Source: Toxoplasma gondii ME49
Lineage: Eukaryota > Apicomplexa > Conoidasida > Eucoccidiorida > Sarcocystidae
NCBI RefSeq assembly: GCF_000006565.2
Contig: NC_031476.1
Span: 2,814,458 to 2,878,457 of the forward strand
DNA length: 64,000 nucleotides
Reading direction: 5' to 3'
Below the pieces are notes generated by a model. That model worked only from the letters and a program-made list of their open reading frames with translations. It was not told the DNA's origin and did no database searches. Shown here one piece after another: positions 37,134 to 49,200 of the stretch; position 1 is the first letter of the stretch, and every line of letters starts with the position of its first letter. Both the position numbers and the translations under genes were made by a program.

Positions 37134-38278
37134 GCCTTGTGGAGAACGAGAGAGGCAGCAGACCACCGGCAGCGACACTGTGTAGCAGAGAGATCCGAAA
37201 TACAGAGAACAAACAACGAGGAGAGAGAGAGACGCCGAGGCACACTGAAAAGCGAGCGACAGCGAAGGCGATATCGACTTTCGAAGGGGAGAGCGCAGGC
37301 GAGAGCTCTGAGGGCCAAGGCGCTCCCGTCCACCGAGCGAAAGAGGTTGTGTGGACGAATGTCATCGGTGGGAGTGATCCGTCAGACAGAGTGACTTGAA
37401 AGCATTTTGTGGGGCGGTCCCGGCAAACAAAGTTCGAGCCCTGAAGCTCGTTTTACTTTCAGCGAATGCAGGCTTCGGTGCGAACTCTGGTTTCGAGTGC
37501 ACGCAGTCGCAGGACGCAGGCGCCTCTGACTCGCCTGTCTGGTCCACCCCCGCTGCCTGTCTTTCTGTCGAGAAGCCACCAGGACGGATGGCGTTTGCGG
37601 CGCCTTGTCGCCTGTCTCGCTGGCCGCAAGTGCGTCAAGGCAAAGAGCAGTCAAGGGTGGACTTGCGCAACAGTGTCCACGGAATGCGACAGGGCGGCGG
37701 GGAACAGAAACTCGAAGGCGTCTCTGCGCAAGCGAGGCGGCACGCTGTGTTCTGGCAGTATGCGAATGAAGCACCGCCCCTGAGGACGCGAAGCTTAAGA
37801 GGAACAAAGAGACGCCGACAAGAACAAAGCCAAAGCGAAACAGACAAGGCATGGGACGAAAGGAGCAAGAAAACAGGAAACGGAGAGAGGGAAACTGAAG
37901 ACGTCGCGCGCGGTCGTTTCGCGTAGACAGCCGCCCAGAGAACGGTTCTGTGGCGGGAAGGAAACGCCAGAAAGAAGACAAGAAAGTGCAAAAACAAATC
38001 AGAAACCTACCCGGCCCTCCTTCTGTCCTCGCCGCTCACAGCCCCAAGTGGCAGGCAGATTCAGAAATCCTTCGACAGCCCTCTCAACCCAGCGGTTTGT
38101 TCACGTTGAGACTGTCGGACATCGTGGACTCAAAACGCCAAGCGCCATCTCCCTTCGCGCTTGACACAATCTGAGCACAGCACGCCCCACCGGCCACGAT
38201 AGGCCATCGCCAGCAAGCTGCAAGTCAGCCAGAACGGAAGCGGAAGGCCGTTGAACAGAAGAAACGGCTCAGGTCTTT
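37134..38278. other. Tail-to-tail intergenic region, GatB / CCDC43
   Basis: About 1.1 kb with 3' UTR sequence of two convergent genes. Purine-rich patches on the + strand give short charged open frames without a recognised domain. Nothing else is seen. Confidence 0.5.
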
Positions 38279-41200
38279 CTAGCGCCCCGCGCGCCTCTCT
38301 TTCTTTGCGACTCTGTTCTTCTCCTTCTCCTTCTTGAGAGCCTCCATTTTCTTCTGCTCCGCCCGCCTCCGCAATTCGCTGTTAGGCAACACAGATAGCA
38401 CATCAAGCGAACTCTGCTCTGCTCCCTCTGCGTCCACCCGCAGACCAGAGCAAAGGGCAGCGTCTGGACAGAGCCTGAGAGCGAGGAAACTCTCAGTGGG
38501 CCTGTCTGCCTTCGCTGACGCAACTCTCACAAAACTGCATACGAAGTTCGCGAAACACTCAGCGCATGCACATGCAAACAGAGAGAAGCGCAGTCACGCA
38601 CCAAACGCGGAACAAGACTTTCAAAAGGGCCAAGACTCCACAGCAGTTATCCTAGAACCCAGACACCCGTCGCCCTAGATCCTGAACGCGCTATATATAT
38701 ATATATATATATTTATTACATACACATATACATATATATGTATGTATGTATTACATCTTTATTTACAGAGGTACACCTCTTTGTATCGATATACATCTAT
38801 ATGTATGCACATGTGTATATGCCATACGTATAGGCCCTAATGTTTAGATCCGCCTCCATGCGTATAGCTACACTATAGGTATCGATATACATCTATTTGT
38901 ATAGGGATGCATCTGAATGTATGCATTTATATAGTCATATCTTTAACCACACATCTGTAAATATCGATATATGTTTATATGTATAGACGGATTGACGGTG
39001 CGTCATATCGACAACGATAGAAACGAAGTTCTGTTAGGAATTGACGAGGACTTGTTTTCGCGGGTGCCTTTCATCTCCAGAGCATGGAACAGCAACGCCA
39101 AACTGTGGTAGACACTGTCGACCAACAGTTTCGCTTCACCGCTGTCCAGACACTCCAGAGCCCAACAACTCACTCCTCGTGTTGCGCCTTCGCCTTGAGG
39201 CGATCCATCTGTTGTGCCGCTGCCACCTGAAAAAAAATCAGAATAACGGGATGTGTCTGTCACTTCTACCAAGTCCTTTATCAGGTCTTCGTTCGCATCT
39301 GCATTCACTTGTGCTGGCCTCCAGGTGTTTTCAGAAAACTTGGAATGTACCACGCGAGCCGAACACATGGGCCTTTCGGAGATGACTTTTGAGGGAGTGT
39401 CGACTCAGTGACTCTCTTTTTGGAATTGGAACTAACTGCGTTTCTGGGGTGCATATTCACTGAAATGTATACGAGCAATGCTTCGTGCATCTTTTGCTGT
39501 GTCACCGTGGTGTCGAGAGGCGTCGATGCACGCGTTGTCAGCAAGTGGTCGGCATTCAGGTTTTCGAAGCCAATCCCGATTAGACGAGAATGGAAACGCG
39601 CAGAGTGTCTTCCTCGATGTCATTAACTTCCTCGCGGAAAGGAAACAAGCCTCGCCCGTACCCGTGCACGATTGTCATTCCTGAATAAGTCGTCGGCAAG
39701 AGGGTCATGCGAGTCCTTCTTGGCCGAGCTGCGGAGCATCTCAGCACCGTTTTCATCAAAGTCGACGACTTCGTCGACTTGCCAAGCGAACTGCTCCATC
39801 AGGCGCTGATGACGAAACACACAGGCAGCCACACACTGCATCTGTTGTGCGTGACTTGTGCGCCCATTGAGTCTTTTTTTTTGGTCTCTGGTTCGTCTGT
39901 CAAAACACTCGAGAGAGCCTCGGAGACGCTTCTGCGTTGAGCGACGCGTGCAGGCGCCGAGCCAACGCACCGCAAAGTTGTGTGAAGGCGTGCTGGGAAC
40001 ATCAGTGGATCTACGAAGGAACGTAATAACCAGCTGACACCACAGTGCAAGACGTTTCACGCATCACTGAAACCTTGTCCACGTGGGTGACTCATGACAT
40101 CAGTGTCCTCATGCGGACTGGCTGTATGCAACGGACACACGAGCTTTTCGTTGTCACCACATTCATCGGAATGAACACTAAACGGCATGTTACTGCGTAA
40201 AACGTGTGGTACGTTCGCGTTTGTGTCATTCACATGGCAGTGAAGCGACAGTGACAATCAACCACATGAGATTGAAAAAACAAAGCGAAAATTTAAGCTA
40301 CATTCACGTCGTCACAATTCGATTGCCCTGTATCTTGGCATCGCAGGTATGCAACCTGTGCCGGAAAAGTGTGTCGTTTCGGGCGAAAATAGAGGCATCC
40401 GCCCATGTCAACTTCCGCCCAGGTATGAGTGTGTACACACACTACACAGGCCACCACTAACATGCAGATTTCTTGGCGCCCAGCATAACTCCGCTCGAAT
40501 AAACAGAGACATGGCCGTCACCTCTGGCCGCGAATACGATCTCACAGTACCAAACTGGACGTGATCTCCACAGTATAACAGATACAGGAAGACCACTAGA
40601 GCAGCCCATAGATCTCCTGGATTGGTTATGAGCCCCTTTAATTTACATGCAAACACCCAAGTCAGAGACGAACTAAGAGCCTTGAAATACCTGTTTCAGA
40701 GCTTTGTCTTGTGGGTTCTCCCACCCCTGCGTCTTGACAGGCGAGCGAGCTGCTGGCGCTGAGGCCGGCGTTGACACTTTGACCGCATCTTTGAGTGCTG
40801 CCTCCTGCTGCTCTGTTTTCTTTTGGTGCTCAACTTCCTCCACTTCCTTCACCCATTTGTCCACGCACTCTGCCGCGAAGTCGGGAACGAGGCCCGCAAC
40901 GGACTCATCTTCGACTGCAAACTGGAGACTTTCGGCAACAGCGTCTACCTTCTCTGTTCGAGAGGCACTGTCGTCTTGAAGAATGCCCATGACGTAATCT
41001 GGCGTAGCCGAGAAAAGGTGAGCAATCGACAGAAAAACCCACAGGCAAAAACACGACAAGAAGGAAGGGAACCTGACAGATGAAGGGTCGAACGGGAGGA
41101 ATAGACAGCAGCTGGAAGGTGAAAGACCCTAGAGAAACACATGAATGTAAGACTGTAAGGCTGCTAGGTCAGTTTGGTAGCCAAAAACCGCGAAACAACA

Positions 41201-41509
41201 AATATTCACAAGAAGCTGGTGGGATAGCTACAACTGTGGTGGAATTCACTATCCTGAGACGATCAGGCTACTCTATATCGGTTATGTGCTAGGCAATGAG
41301 ACTGATGTTGGTAAATCGGCTGTAAAATACCCCTATTCCTTTGGGCGGAGTCCCGCAAGTCACGTATCGTTGTCCAAGATTTATCTTCATGTCTGGAACT
41401 GCAAATAAAACATGCTAGGAAGCGTACCCTTGAATACGTCTGTGTCGACTTTCAGCTTCTCAAGCTGCTCGCACAAGAAGCTTTCGAATTCGGGACTTCC
41501 GGAGTACAT
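38279..41509 (-). CDS. CCDC43: CCDC43-like protein (PWI-like N-terminus, charged helical C-terminus)
   Basis: Conserved eukaryotic protein of poorly known function. Exons in transcript order on the minus strand: 41509-41428, 40998-40691, 39805-39662, 39226-39174 and 38534-38279, 280 aa with consistent phase. The start Met opens 'MYSGSPEFESFLCEQLEKLK', which leads across the first intron into 'DYVMGILQDD'. This matches the N-terminal block of animal CCDC43 ('GILQ' and the following helix pair). Exon 3 holds 'MEQFAWQVDEVVDFDENGAE', which fits the acidic motif after the conserved Gln-Tyr/Phe-Ala. Exon 5 ends in a Lys/Arg/Glu helix ('KKMEALKKEKEKNRVAKKER') like the CCDC43 C-terminus. Exon 4 is only 53 nt. 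No catalytic motif is present. The gene shares an upstream region with ArgRS on the other strand. Confidence 0.85.
38690..38990. repeat. AT-rich microsatellite cluster in CCDC43 intron 4
   Basis: A (TA)n run at about 38690-38712, then TATG/TATC-rich sequence to about 38990, in the last intron of CCDC43. Confidence 0.8.
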
Positions 41510-43264
41510 GTTGCCGACGTGTGCACGCAGATGGGGTTTCCAGGATTGTCTGTTGCTCAGCTGTGAAAAGCAATCGAGGGTGGAACCTCTTCGTCGTTCC
41601 TAGCCCCCGAACTCGATCCAGCCCAGCAGAGCGACGCAGCTGCCGGCGCAGCGGTCCTTTCTGTCGCGGAACAGGGGCTGTGTTGCTCTCCCTGCTCCGT
41701 TTATGCAACATCAATCCAGAAAATGAACTCCGAATCTGGACAAATTCCTCGTGGACGATGCTGGTTCAGGGCCACTGCGTTGGTAGTTTCGAACGCATGT
41801 GCATAGAGGACCAAGAATCCACCAGTAGTTGAAGCTCGGCGGCGCCAGCGTGCTCCGCAGTTGTCTTTGTAAGGGTTCAAAAGAAACTGGACAGTGGAAG
41901 GGAACAGAAAATGCAAACCAAGTCGACGACGCGTTGCCACGGCTTGGAGCGGTTGGCAAGGAGCGAGACTTTTACCGAGAGCATGCCTTTGGCCGCGAGA
42001 AGGGGAAGTCCAGATCTCATTCGAATGTGACCCGCATGCACAGAAAGACAAGATGCCCTCTAAGTAGCCGTCCTGCGTTCATTAGAGCACTGAATTGTGA
42101 CGGAATTCTTCGTAATCGGACTGTCAGCAGTGACCGACATCAGGGAGGTCTCGAACATCTGGTTCCGCATGCATGTCCTGGCAAAGCTAGCATCGATTCA
42201 GTTCACCTGCATGCAGAGACGGCAGCCGTCGAAAAGAACAGTGAACTCCGTACACACTTCCTATTCCAGCCGGCGTAAAATAACGAAAGTGATCGCACGC
42301 ATTTTACCAATAAAGTGCCACGGTCCAATGTATGTACAGCTCACCTCTCGCACTCGGTGGTCAGCAGTGTTCCAGCAAGTAGCTCGCATGCCACACCATT
42401 GTGTGTTGTTACGGTCTATCTGGAAAATTTCTACTTGTTTTGGAAGCGAATGCGTTAGCGGTGTCCGAATTTCAATGATTTCAGATTTCTGCAGCGGTTG
42501 GCTTGGCCACAGTACTCATGGGAGGAGGAATTTTCTTTCAAGGCGACAACCAGGAGGAGTGGAGACCGGGGTCTCCTCTCGTCGTCCGCTACGTGTGACC
42601 AGAGACTCTATCGGTATGCGAGAGATTCTACCCGTTGCGGTCCATGCATTGACACGGCTTTCGTAGTTTGTCCCTGCAGACATTTCATTCCGTCCATGTT
42701 TTTGTAAGTCTCAGACAGATCTCTTCCACTTCTTTGCTCGTACGCGACCGTCTGCGGCCTTGCTGCAGGTTGAATCGTCCGCTAGACAACGCCGCCATGA
42801 GACGTACTTTTTGTCTTTATCGGGTCGTACCACCTCCCGCAAGAATTCTCAGGCATTCAGCAATTCAACAACGTAACACAAAAGCTAGCGACGGAGCGCG
42901 TCCGTTGCTTTCAAACTAGACCACAGCACCAGGGAAGCGAATACGAAACTCCCTCAGCTCTTGCCTGTGGTGTTTCATTGCGAGGCTTAAAAAAAAGGCG
43001 TTCCAGGTTACGACCTAAAGCGCAATGCAACTTGCAGTCATATGCAACTCCGGGAATAGCGCTGGACCGGCTTGAGTCTGCCTCCTCTCATGGCGTGTGT
43101 GCCTAAATTCGTGGCCTAGCGTACCCATTTCCACACATACCATTACTCTCCTCTACTCCTCTCGCTCCAGGAAGGAACTCGAATGCCGGTCTCCCTGGCA
43201 TAATCACAGCAGCCCGCCGACACCTGGAACAGCAGCTTGTCGTGAATCCGAGCAACATATAAAA
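41510..43264. promoter_or_regulatory. Head-to-head intergenic region, CCDC43 / ArgRS
   Basis: About 1.75 kb between divergent starts, so it must contain the two promoters and leaders. Several TGCATGC-type palindromes occur (for example near 42165-42215). No coding exon was supported on either strand. Confidence 0.5.
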
Positions 43265-43285
43265 ATGGCATCTGGGCGATGGTGA
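43265..43285 (+). promoter_or_regulatory. Six-codon upstream ORF overlapping the ArgRS start
   Basis: ATG at 43265 in a good context (AAAAATGG) encodes MASGRW and stops at TGA 43283-43285. The ArgRS ATG at 43279 lies inside it in another frame, so the two overlap by a few bases. If transcribed, this arrangement would limit initiation at the main start. It is also possible that transcription begins downstream of it. Confidence 0.5.
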
Positions 43286-46200
43286 GCCTTCCGGCTGGCC
43301 CCACATGCGGCCGGGCGTTGCAGCTGCGACACACCCCGGCCCGACGAACCTTTCTTCCCCGGTTCCTCATTGCAGTTTCATTTTGCATGCTTGTCACTTT
43401 TCCAGTCACCTCCCGGTCCTTGAGCCTCTCTCTCCGACCACGGACACTCTCACCTACCGCCCGAGTGACAGAAGGCTTCAACAGGTATCTTTCGCCTTTT
43501 AATCGATACCGTTTTCCTTCTCTTCGATTTCGGAGCCTTCGGCGGTACGAACATCTAAACGAGGTGCAGCCCCGACGCATCTGTCGCCTCGCGGGACATT
43601 GTCAATGTGCTCCAAGGTCGCATGCCGCTGCCTTAACCACGCTTTCTGTCCCCTTCAAAGTCGGTCGAATCCCTTCGCCTTCGACGCCGGTTTTTGCCGC
43701 TGCGTTCCCACTCCTTCCTGGATCTGCATGCGACGCCGACGGAGTCCTGGCGCTGACGCCAACGCAGGCTGTCCAAACACAGTGGAAACCTGGTGCATTT
43801 CTATCCCCGCCCTCCCTGACAGTTAAGACGTTTCTACCTAACCGGGGTTGCCGTGCATGCGACTTTCCACTTTTTCAATCGGGATCCCTCAGGAGTTCCC
43901 GAACGTTTGTCGCGGAAACTGTCAGGCCTTTTGAGTCAAGATGCAGTTTCTTTAACGTGAGGCATCCTGCCTTCCTCACCCCTCCAGCTCTTCCACTCTT
44001 GGTCGTCAGCCGCACACGATGGTCACGTTCAAAGCATTTGTCCTCTGTCCTCCGCCGCGTGCTTTCAACCCCCTCAAAGCAGGGAAGCGGTTGGTGTCTC
44101 GGTCAGGACGAGAATCGGTTGAAGCTCCTCGCTTGTCACCAAGGACGGGTCGAACACAGTCCACTGTGGGCGTTCCGCGCTTCGTCTTTTTCGGAGAACT
44201 CTCGCCCGAGTGCTGGGAAACGGAGTTCGTGCAGAGAGCGAGAGCACAGAGAACCTGAGATCGAAGCAAGGCCTCTTCCCTCTGTCTTGGAATTGAGACA
44301 CTGGCTCGAAGATCGTCTGCGAAATGCGATTTCGATTGCTATGGGTGGGGAGGACCTTCGAGACGATATCCCTGTTATCGTAAGAGACCAGGAATGGATA
44401 TCTGAGTTTTTTAAAAACTCGCTCTTTTGCATTGTGTAACTGTTAGCTAACCCGCTTGAAAAGCATGCTTTGCTTTTGGTGCTTCCGTCATTCCTCCACA
44501 GCTGAGTAATACCTCTGCATGACTGTGGCGACATATCTTGCCACTGTTGTAAAATCCTCACTATTTTCTGCTTCCCCATTTCTGTCTCCTTCATGTTCGT
44601 TCGTTTCCACTTCGTTCGGCAGACGTGTGTGAGTGTATGGCTTCTCTTTTCTCGTCTTCTTTTGCTTCCTTCCCTCTTTTCTGTCTCTCTTCCTCCATCC
44701 GTGTCACCGGACTTCTGTTCAGCCCTCAACACAGAGGACCTCCTTGAATCCTGCGGTGGAGATTCGCCATTTGCTTGTTTCGTGCTCCGTCGCTGGTCCT
44801 GTCTCTATGCTCTCGCAGGTGACAGAAGCGATTGCCCCTGCACGTTCCCTTTTCGACTTTCAGTCGAGCATCGCTATCTCTCTTTCTGGCAGAGGCGGTG
44901 GAGCTCAGAGCGCTGAAGCTATTGCGGAAGGCCTGTTGAACAATCTGGAGAATGAACGACAGCTGCTGGAGCGCGTCGTCTCTCTCACTGGAGTCAGTGG
45001 AAGAGGGTATGTATTTCTTCTTGTGAAAACCGACATAGAGGCGAAGAGAGATGAGGTGTCCAGATCTTGCCGCATGTCGCGTGTAACAGATGAGGGAAGC
45101 GCAGCGGGTCGAGGGGGTACTCTGCAGTAATCATGCATGTACTGTTTGGAAAGACGGATGAGCGACAGGCGCATGAAAAGGGGTCATGCGACGGGAAGAG
45201 CGTATCTGCTTTCGTCGACACAAACACAACAGTGTCAAGGTTTCTGTATGTGTGTGTGTGTGAAGGACTTTCTTAGAGGGCTCTGCTGCCCATCACGAAT
45301 TACGAATGCATGCACGATACATGTAGAGAGACACTTGCTGATTGTCTTCGTTCATTTGAACTGGTAGGGTGAGGGTCGATGCTGGAGCGTGGAGAAGACC
45401 CATGTGCTTCACATGAATGTTCTTCAGGTTTATCAACTTCAGATTGTCGTCCAACTACCTGGCGTCTCGCCTTGTTGACATGCTTCTGAATACCGAATCA
45501 GGAAGTTGCTTGGGATTTCAAAAGGTACCGAAATGCACATAAGGCTGCTGATTTTCACTTGGACTCGCGTTCCGTCTCTTCTTGGCTCTGAGCTTGGAAG
45601 TCTCTTTATTGCCTTTCAGTCCATATCCGTCTCTCTGCATCATCCTGGCTGCACTGGGTCTATCGAGTCTACCTTCAATCAGTGAATCTGGGGGTATGTG
45701 CACTTGTCTCTATGCCGTCGCTTCTGCCACCCACTGGCATCCGCATGTCTCTGATGAACCGTCTCGTTTTCTCTGTGTATTTCCATACATTGGAGTAGCA
45801 GAAGGAGAGGCAAAGTTACGCCCGGAAACCTCGGTTTCTTGTGACACTGCATGCACCACAGAAGCATTGTTTTCGTTAATGATGCTCAGGTGGAGACCCC
45901 CGAGCGAATCGTTGTGGATTACGCAAGTCCCAATATCTGCAAAGATCTGCATGTTGGGCATCTTCGCTCAGCTGTCGTCGGCGACACTCTGGCAAAGTAA
46001 ATATACGGTCTCACCCGTCTCCAGCTTAGGCACTCGTCTCTCTATCCGACTCGCAAATTTATGCATCTAAAGGTGCAAATGCGAATCAATTTATTCGTTT
46101 CTTTCGCATGTCACGTGCCCCCACGTTGTGTGGTTTGTTTGCTTCTCGTTCAGTTTGTCTTCATGCTACTGGGGACCCAGGAGAGCCCTCCCATTACTGG

Positions 46201-49200
46201 ATCTGTCCCTGAAAGCCTGAGGACTTTATCGGTTCTATCAATCTAGTAACGCCCTCAAGTTTGGTGTGTCATCATAGCTCACTGCGTACTCCGAATCGCG
46301 CCAACAGCGTTCCCCAATGGTACTAGGAAGTAGGAACTCTTCTTTCGTGTACGCATTGTTGGTTGTCTGTGTATCTCTGTTTGAGCGGTAGCTCGACGGC
46401 AAAGGGATTGCCTCCACAAACGTTCGTCTGCGTCTCCATCTCTTGGTCATCTCGAGCACGCGTTTGCATTTCTCCAGAGTGTTTTTTGTTATCTGCACCA
46501 GACCTCACCGATTTAGGCGTCCTTCGAAGGCAGGCGAGACAGCTATCGCTTCCGTGGAACGTAGGAAGGCATACTGGTTTTTTCTTTTAAACTATCACTC
46601 CTCTACCCCGCGCGCGCTCTCCTGCTTCTCCAAAGGCTGTTCTCCTTTTTTGTTGCATGCGTTTCCCAGTTTGCTCGAATTTGCCGGCCATCGCGTGTTT
46701 CGGCACAACCACCTCGGGGACTTTGGCTGGCCTGTCGCCTTGGTCTTGGGCGCCTTAGCAGACGCCGAACTCCGCGAACGACCCGACGTTCAGGCTCTCA
46801 ACGAAGTCCTGGAGCAACGAATTCGAGACGAACTCGAACATAAAGAGGGAGAAAGAGCACGCGAGGAAAGCGAAGACGAAGGATCAAAGCAGAACGAACA
46901 AGAAAGAAAAGGAGCCGCCAGAGAAGGGAGCAAGGATGGAGCATCTGGAAAAGGAGGAAATCGTAAAGAAGCAGAAGCCAATCCAGGAGTTGACGAAGAG
47001 TTGCATGTTGACTGGAGAGGCATCTATCAGGTAGCGCTGTCTTCACCAATGATCTTGAGAACGGACAAACCATCCGGGGGACGTCTTAGACTGTTTCCCT
47101 TCGTATCCTCAACGAGACGGAGATGTCTTGCCGACCTTTCCTTCTTCATTCTGCACTCACCTCCATCTAGGGTAACGTCTGCGGCTCGTGGAATCTACTT
47201 TGTTGGGCCAGAGTTTTTGTGAGGTGCGACACTGGTAACGGGTGTTTCCCCAGTGCCCTGTTTGATGTATGATCAATAATGCTCTCGATCGACCCAATGA
47301 AATCTGGGTGCTCGACTTCCGAAACAGCAGAATTTCCAGGGAAGGACGCGGATCGTTTGTTCTTGAAGGTCATGTTCGTGACCTCCAGGAACCGTCCGTC
47401 TCCTCGCGCAGTCTGCATCGTGTCAGGAGAGCACACCGCATTTGCTACCCCACGAACGGAGTGTTTTCGATTCTTCAGTCCGCTGCGGCCCTTCCTCAGC
47501 TCTGCCAGCAGATGAAGAGGCCGTTTTTCTGAAACATGACGAAACTTCTGTCTTCTCAGCAGCTCTCTGGAGGAAGATCGTCCCCGCTACTGATAAATCA
47601 CAAGCGAACGGTGTCGTTCCTTGTGGCGGCTTCCTGAACTCTCTAAGAACTGCATCTTTCCGGACCGTCGCGTTCGAGCTGTCAGTCACCGGCATCCAAG
47701 GCAGTGTTCGTTTTGTCTCCCTTTTCCTTTGTCGGCCTTCTCCGTGCGCCGTTTTCCGGCTTTCATCATTTGCCGTGTGTGACTTTGTTTTCCGTGGCTC
47801 CGAATGTGTCAGGCTGCGAAAGCGAAGGCGCAGAAGGACGACGTTTTCAAACGTGCATGCGGCACATTGCTCCTACGACTGCAAACAGAAAAAAACTCTG
47901 CCCTTTCGCGAACTTGGGAGGCGCTCCGCCGTTTATCTCTCGAGGTGACTCTTGGGACGTTTTCTCTCACGTTGAAAGTGATAGATATGCGTTTCTCATA
48001 GGGGATGACGTACTCGGTAGCCACCCGTCGCGGTGGGAGCTGTGTGTGTGCCGACGCAGGGCGTTTTCTGGGAGGCGACCGCCTGAGCGAGTGGACGCAT
48101 TCAACAACCTTGTCCTGCCTGCTCGGCTGCGTAGCTTGCGGCACAGACGCGGCTGAGACGGCCAGACTGTTCTTCTGGTCTTCTCGGACCAAATTCTCTT
48201 TTCGCCTCTCTGCGGCTTGTCACGCTCACGGATCTCCCTTCCAAACAGCTCTTTCTGTCGCCGGGGAAACGTCTTCTTTGCATGTTTGCTCATGCACATC
48301 GAGTTGCATCCGATATACATATAAGGCAGGGTATGTCGACATATATATATATATATATATATTTACATATATAAAGCACCAGTATCGATATACATATATA
48401 TATATATAAATATATTTGCATACATGTGTATCAATATACGCAAACATGTATGTAAATCTACCTAGTACGATATGGAAATATCTATATATATAAATGTGTC
48501 TCTCTTGTCTGATTTCGTACAGAACTTCGAGAGTGTATATCGGCTTTTGGGTCTCCATCGTCAAGATGTTTTAGGCGAGTCGTTTTATGCGCCGCTAATT
48601 TCTCGTGTGTTACACTTTCTGGAAACTCGCGGTCTCCTTCTCTCGCTTCCTTCGGGTGCTCTTTGCGGCGCTTTGACCGCCCGCGAAGCGGCAGCGGAGA
48701 CCACTGCAGGAGCACAGACCAAGGAGCGGGAGAACAATGGCAGCAGACTCGAACATGACAGGCAAAATCAGAGACCTGAAGAAGGGCAACACGCTCTGAA
48801 TGACGATCGAGAAAACCGAGAGCCTCGGAAGGAGAGTGACTTTAGAAATTTCGTAGAAGGACGAGAGGGCGAACAAGAGGGTTACAAAGAAGTACATGCG
48901 AAGGAAACAGAGTCGTCAAAGACAGAGGGCGAGTGCCCAGGATCTAACGAAGAGATCGGCTTTTCCGGAGACATTGTCGTTCTGAAGAAGCCGGGAAACG
49001 CGGTCACATACGCCGCCACAGATCTTGCAGCAATCCTTTACAGGTTCGTGTTTCAGTAGAATTCCACTGTTTCGTTGTTGCATAAAGTGGGTCGTTCAGG
49101 CTCTCGTTTCAGCTCTCCTCGTTACCAAGTTCCACACCATCCTGGCGCGTTCTCAGTTGTGTCTTTCGTCTCCCCTTCCGGTTCCTACAACCTCAGTTGT

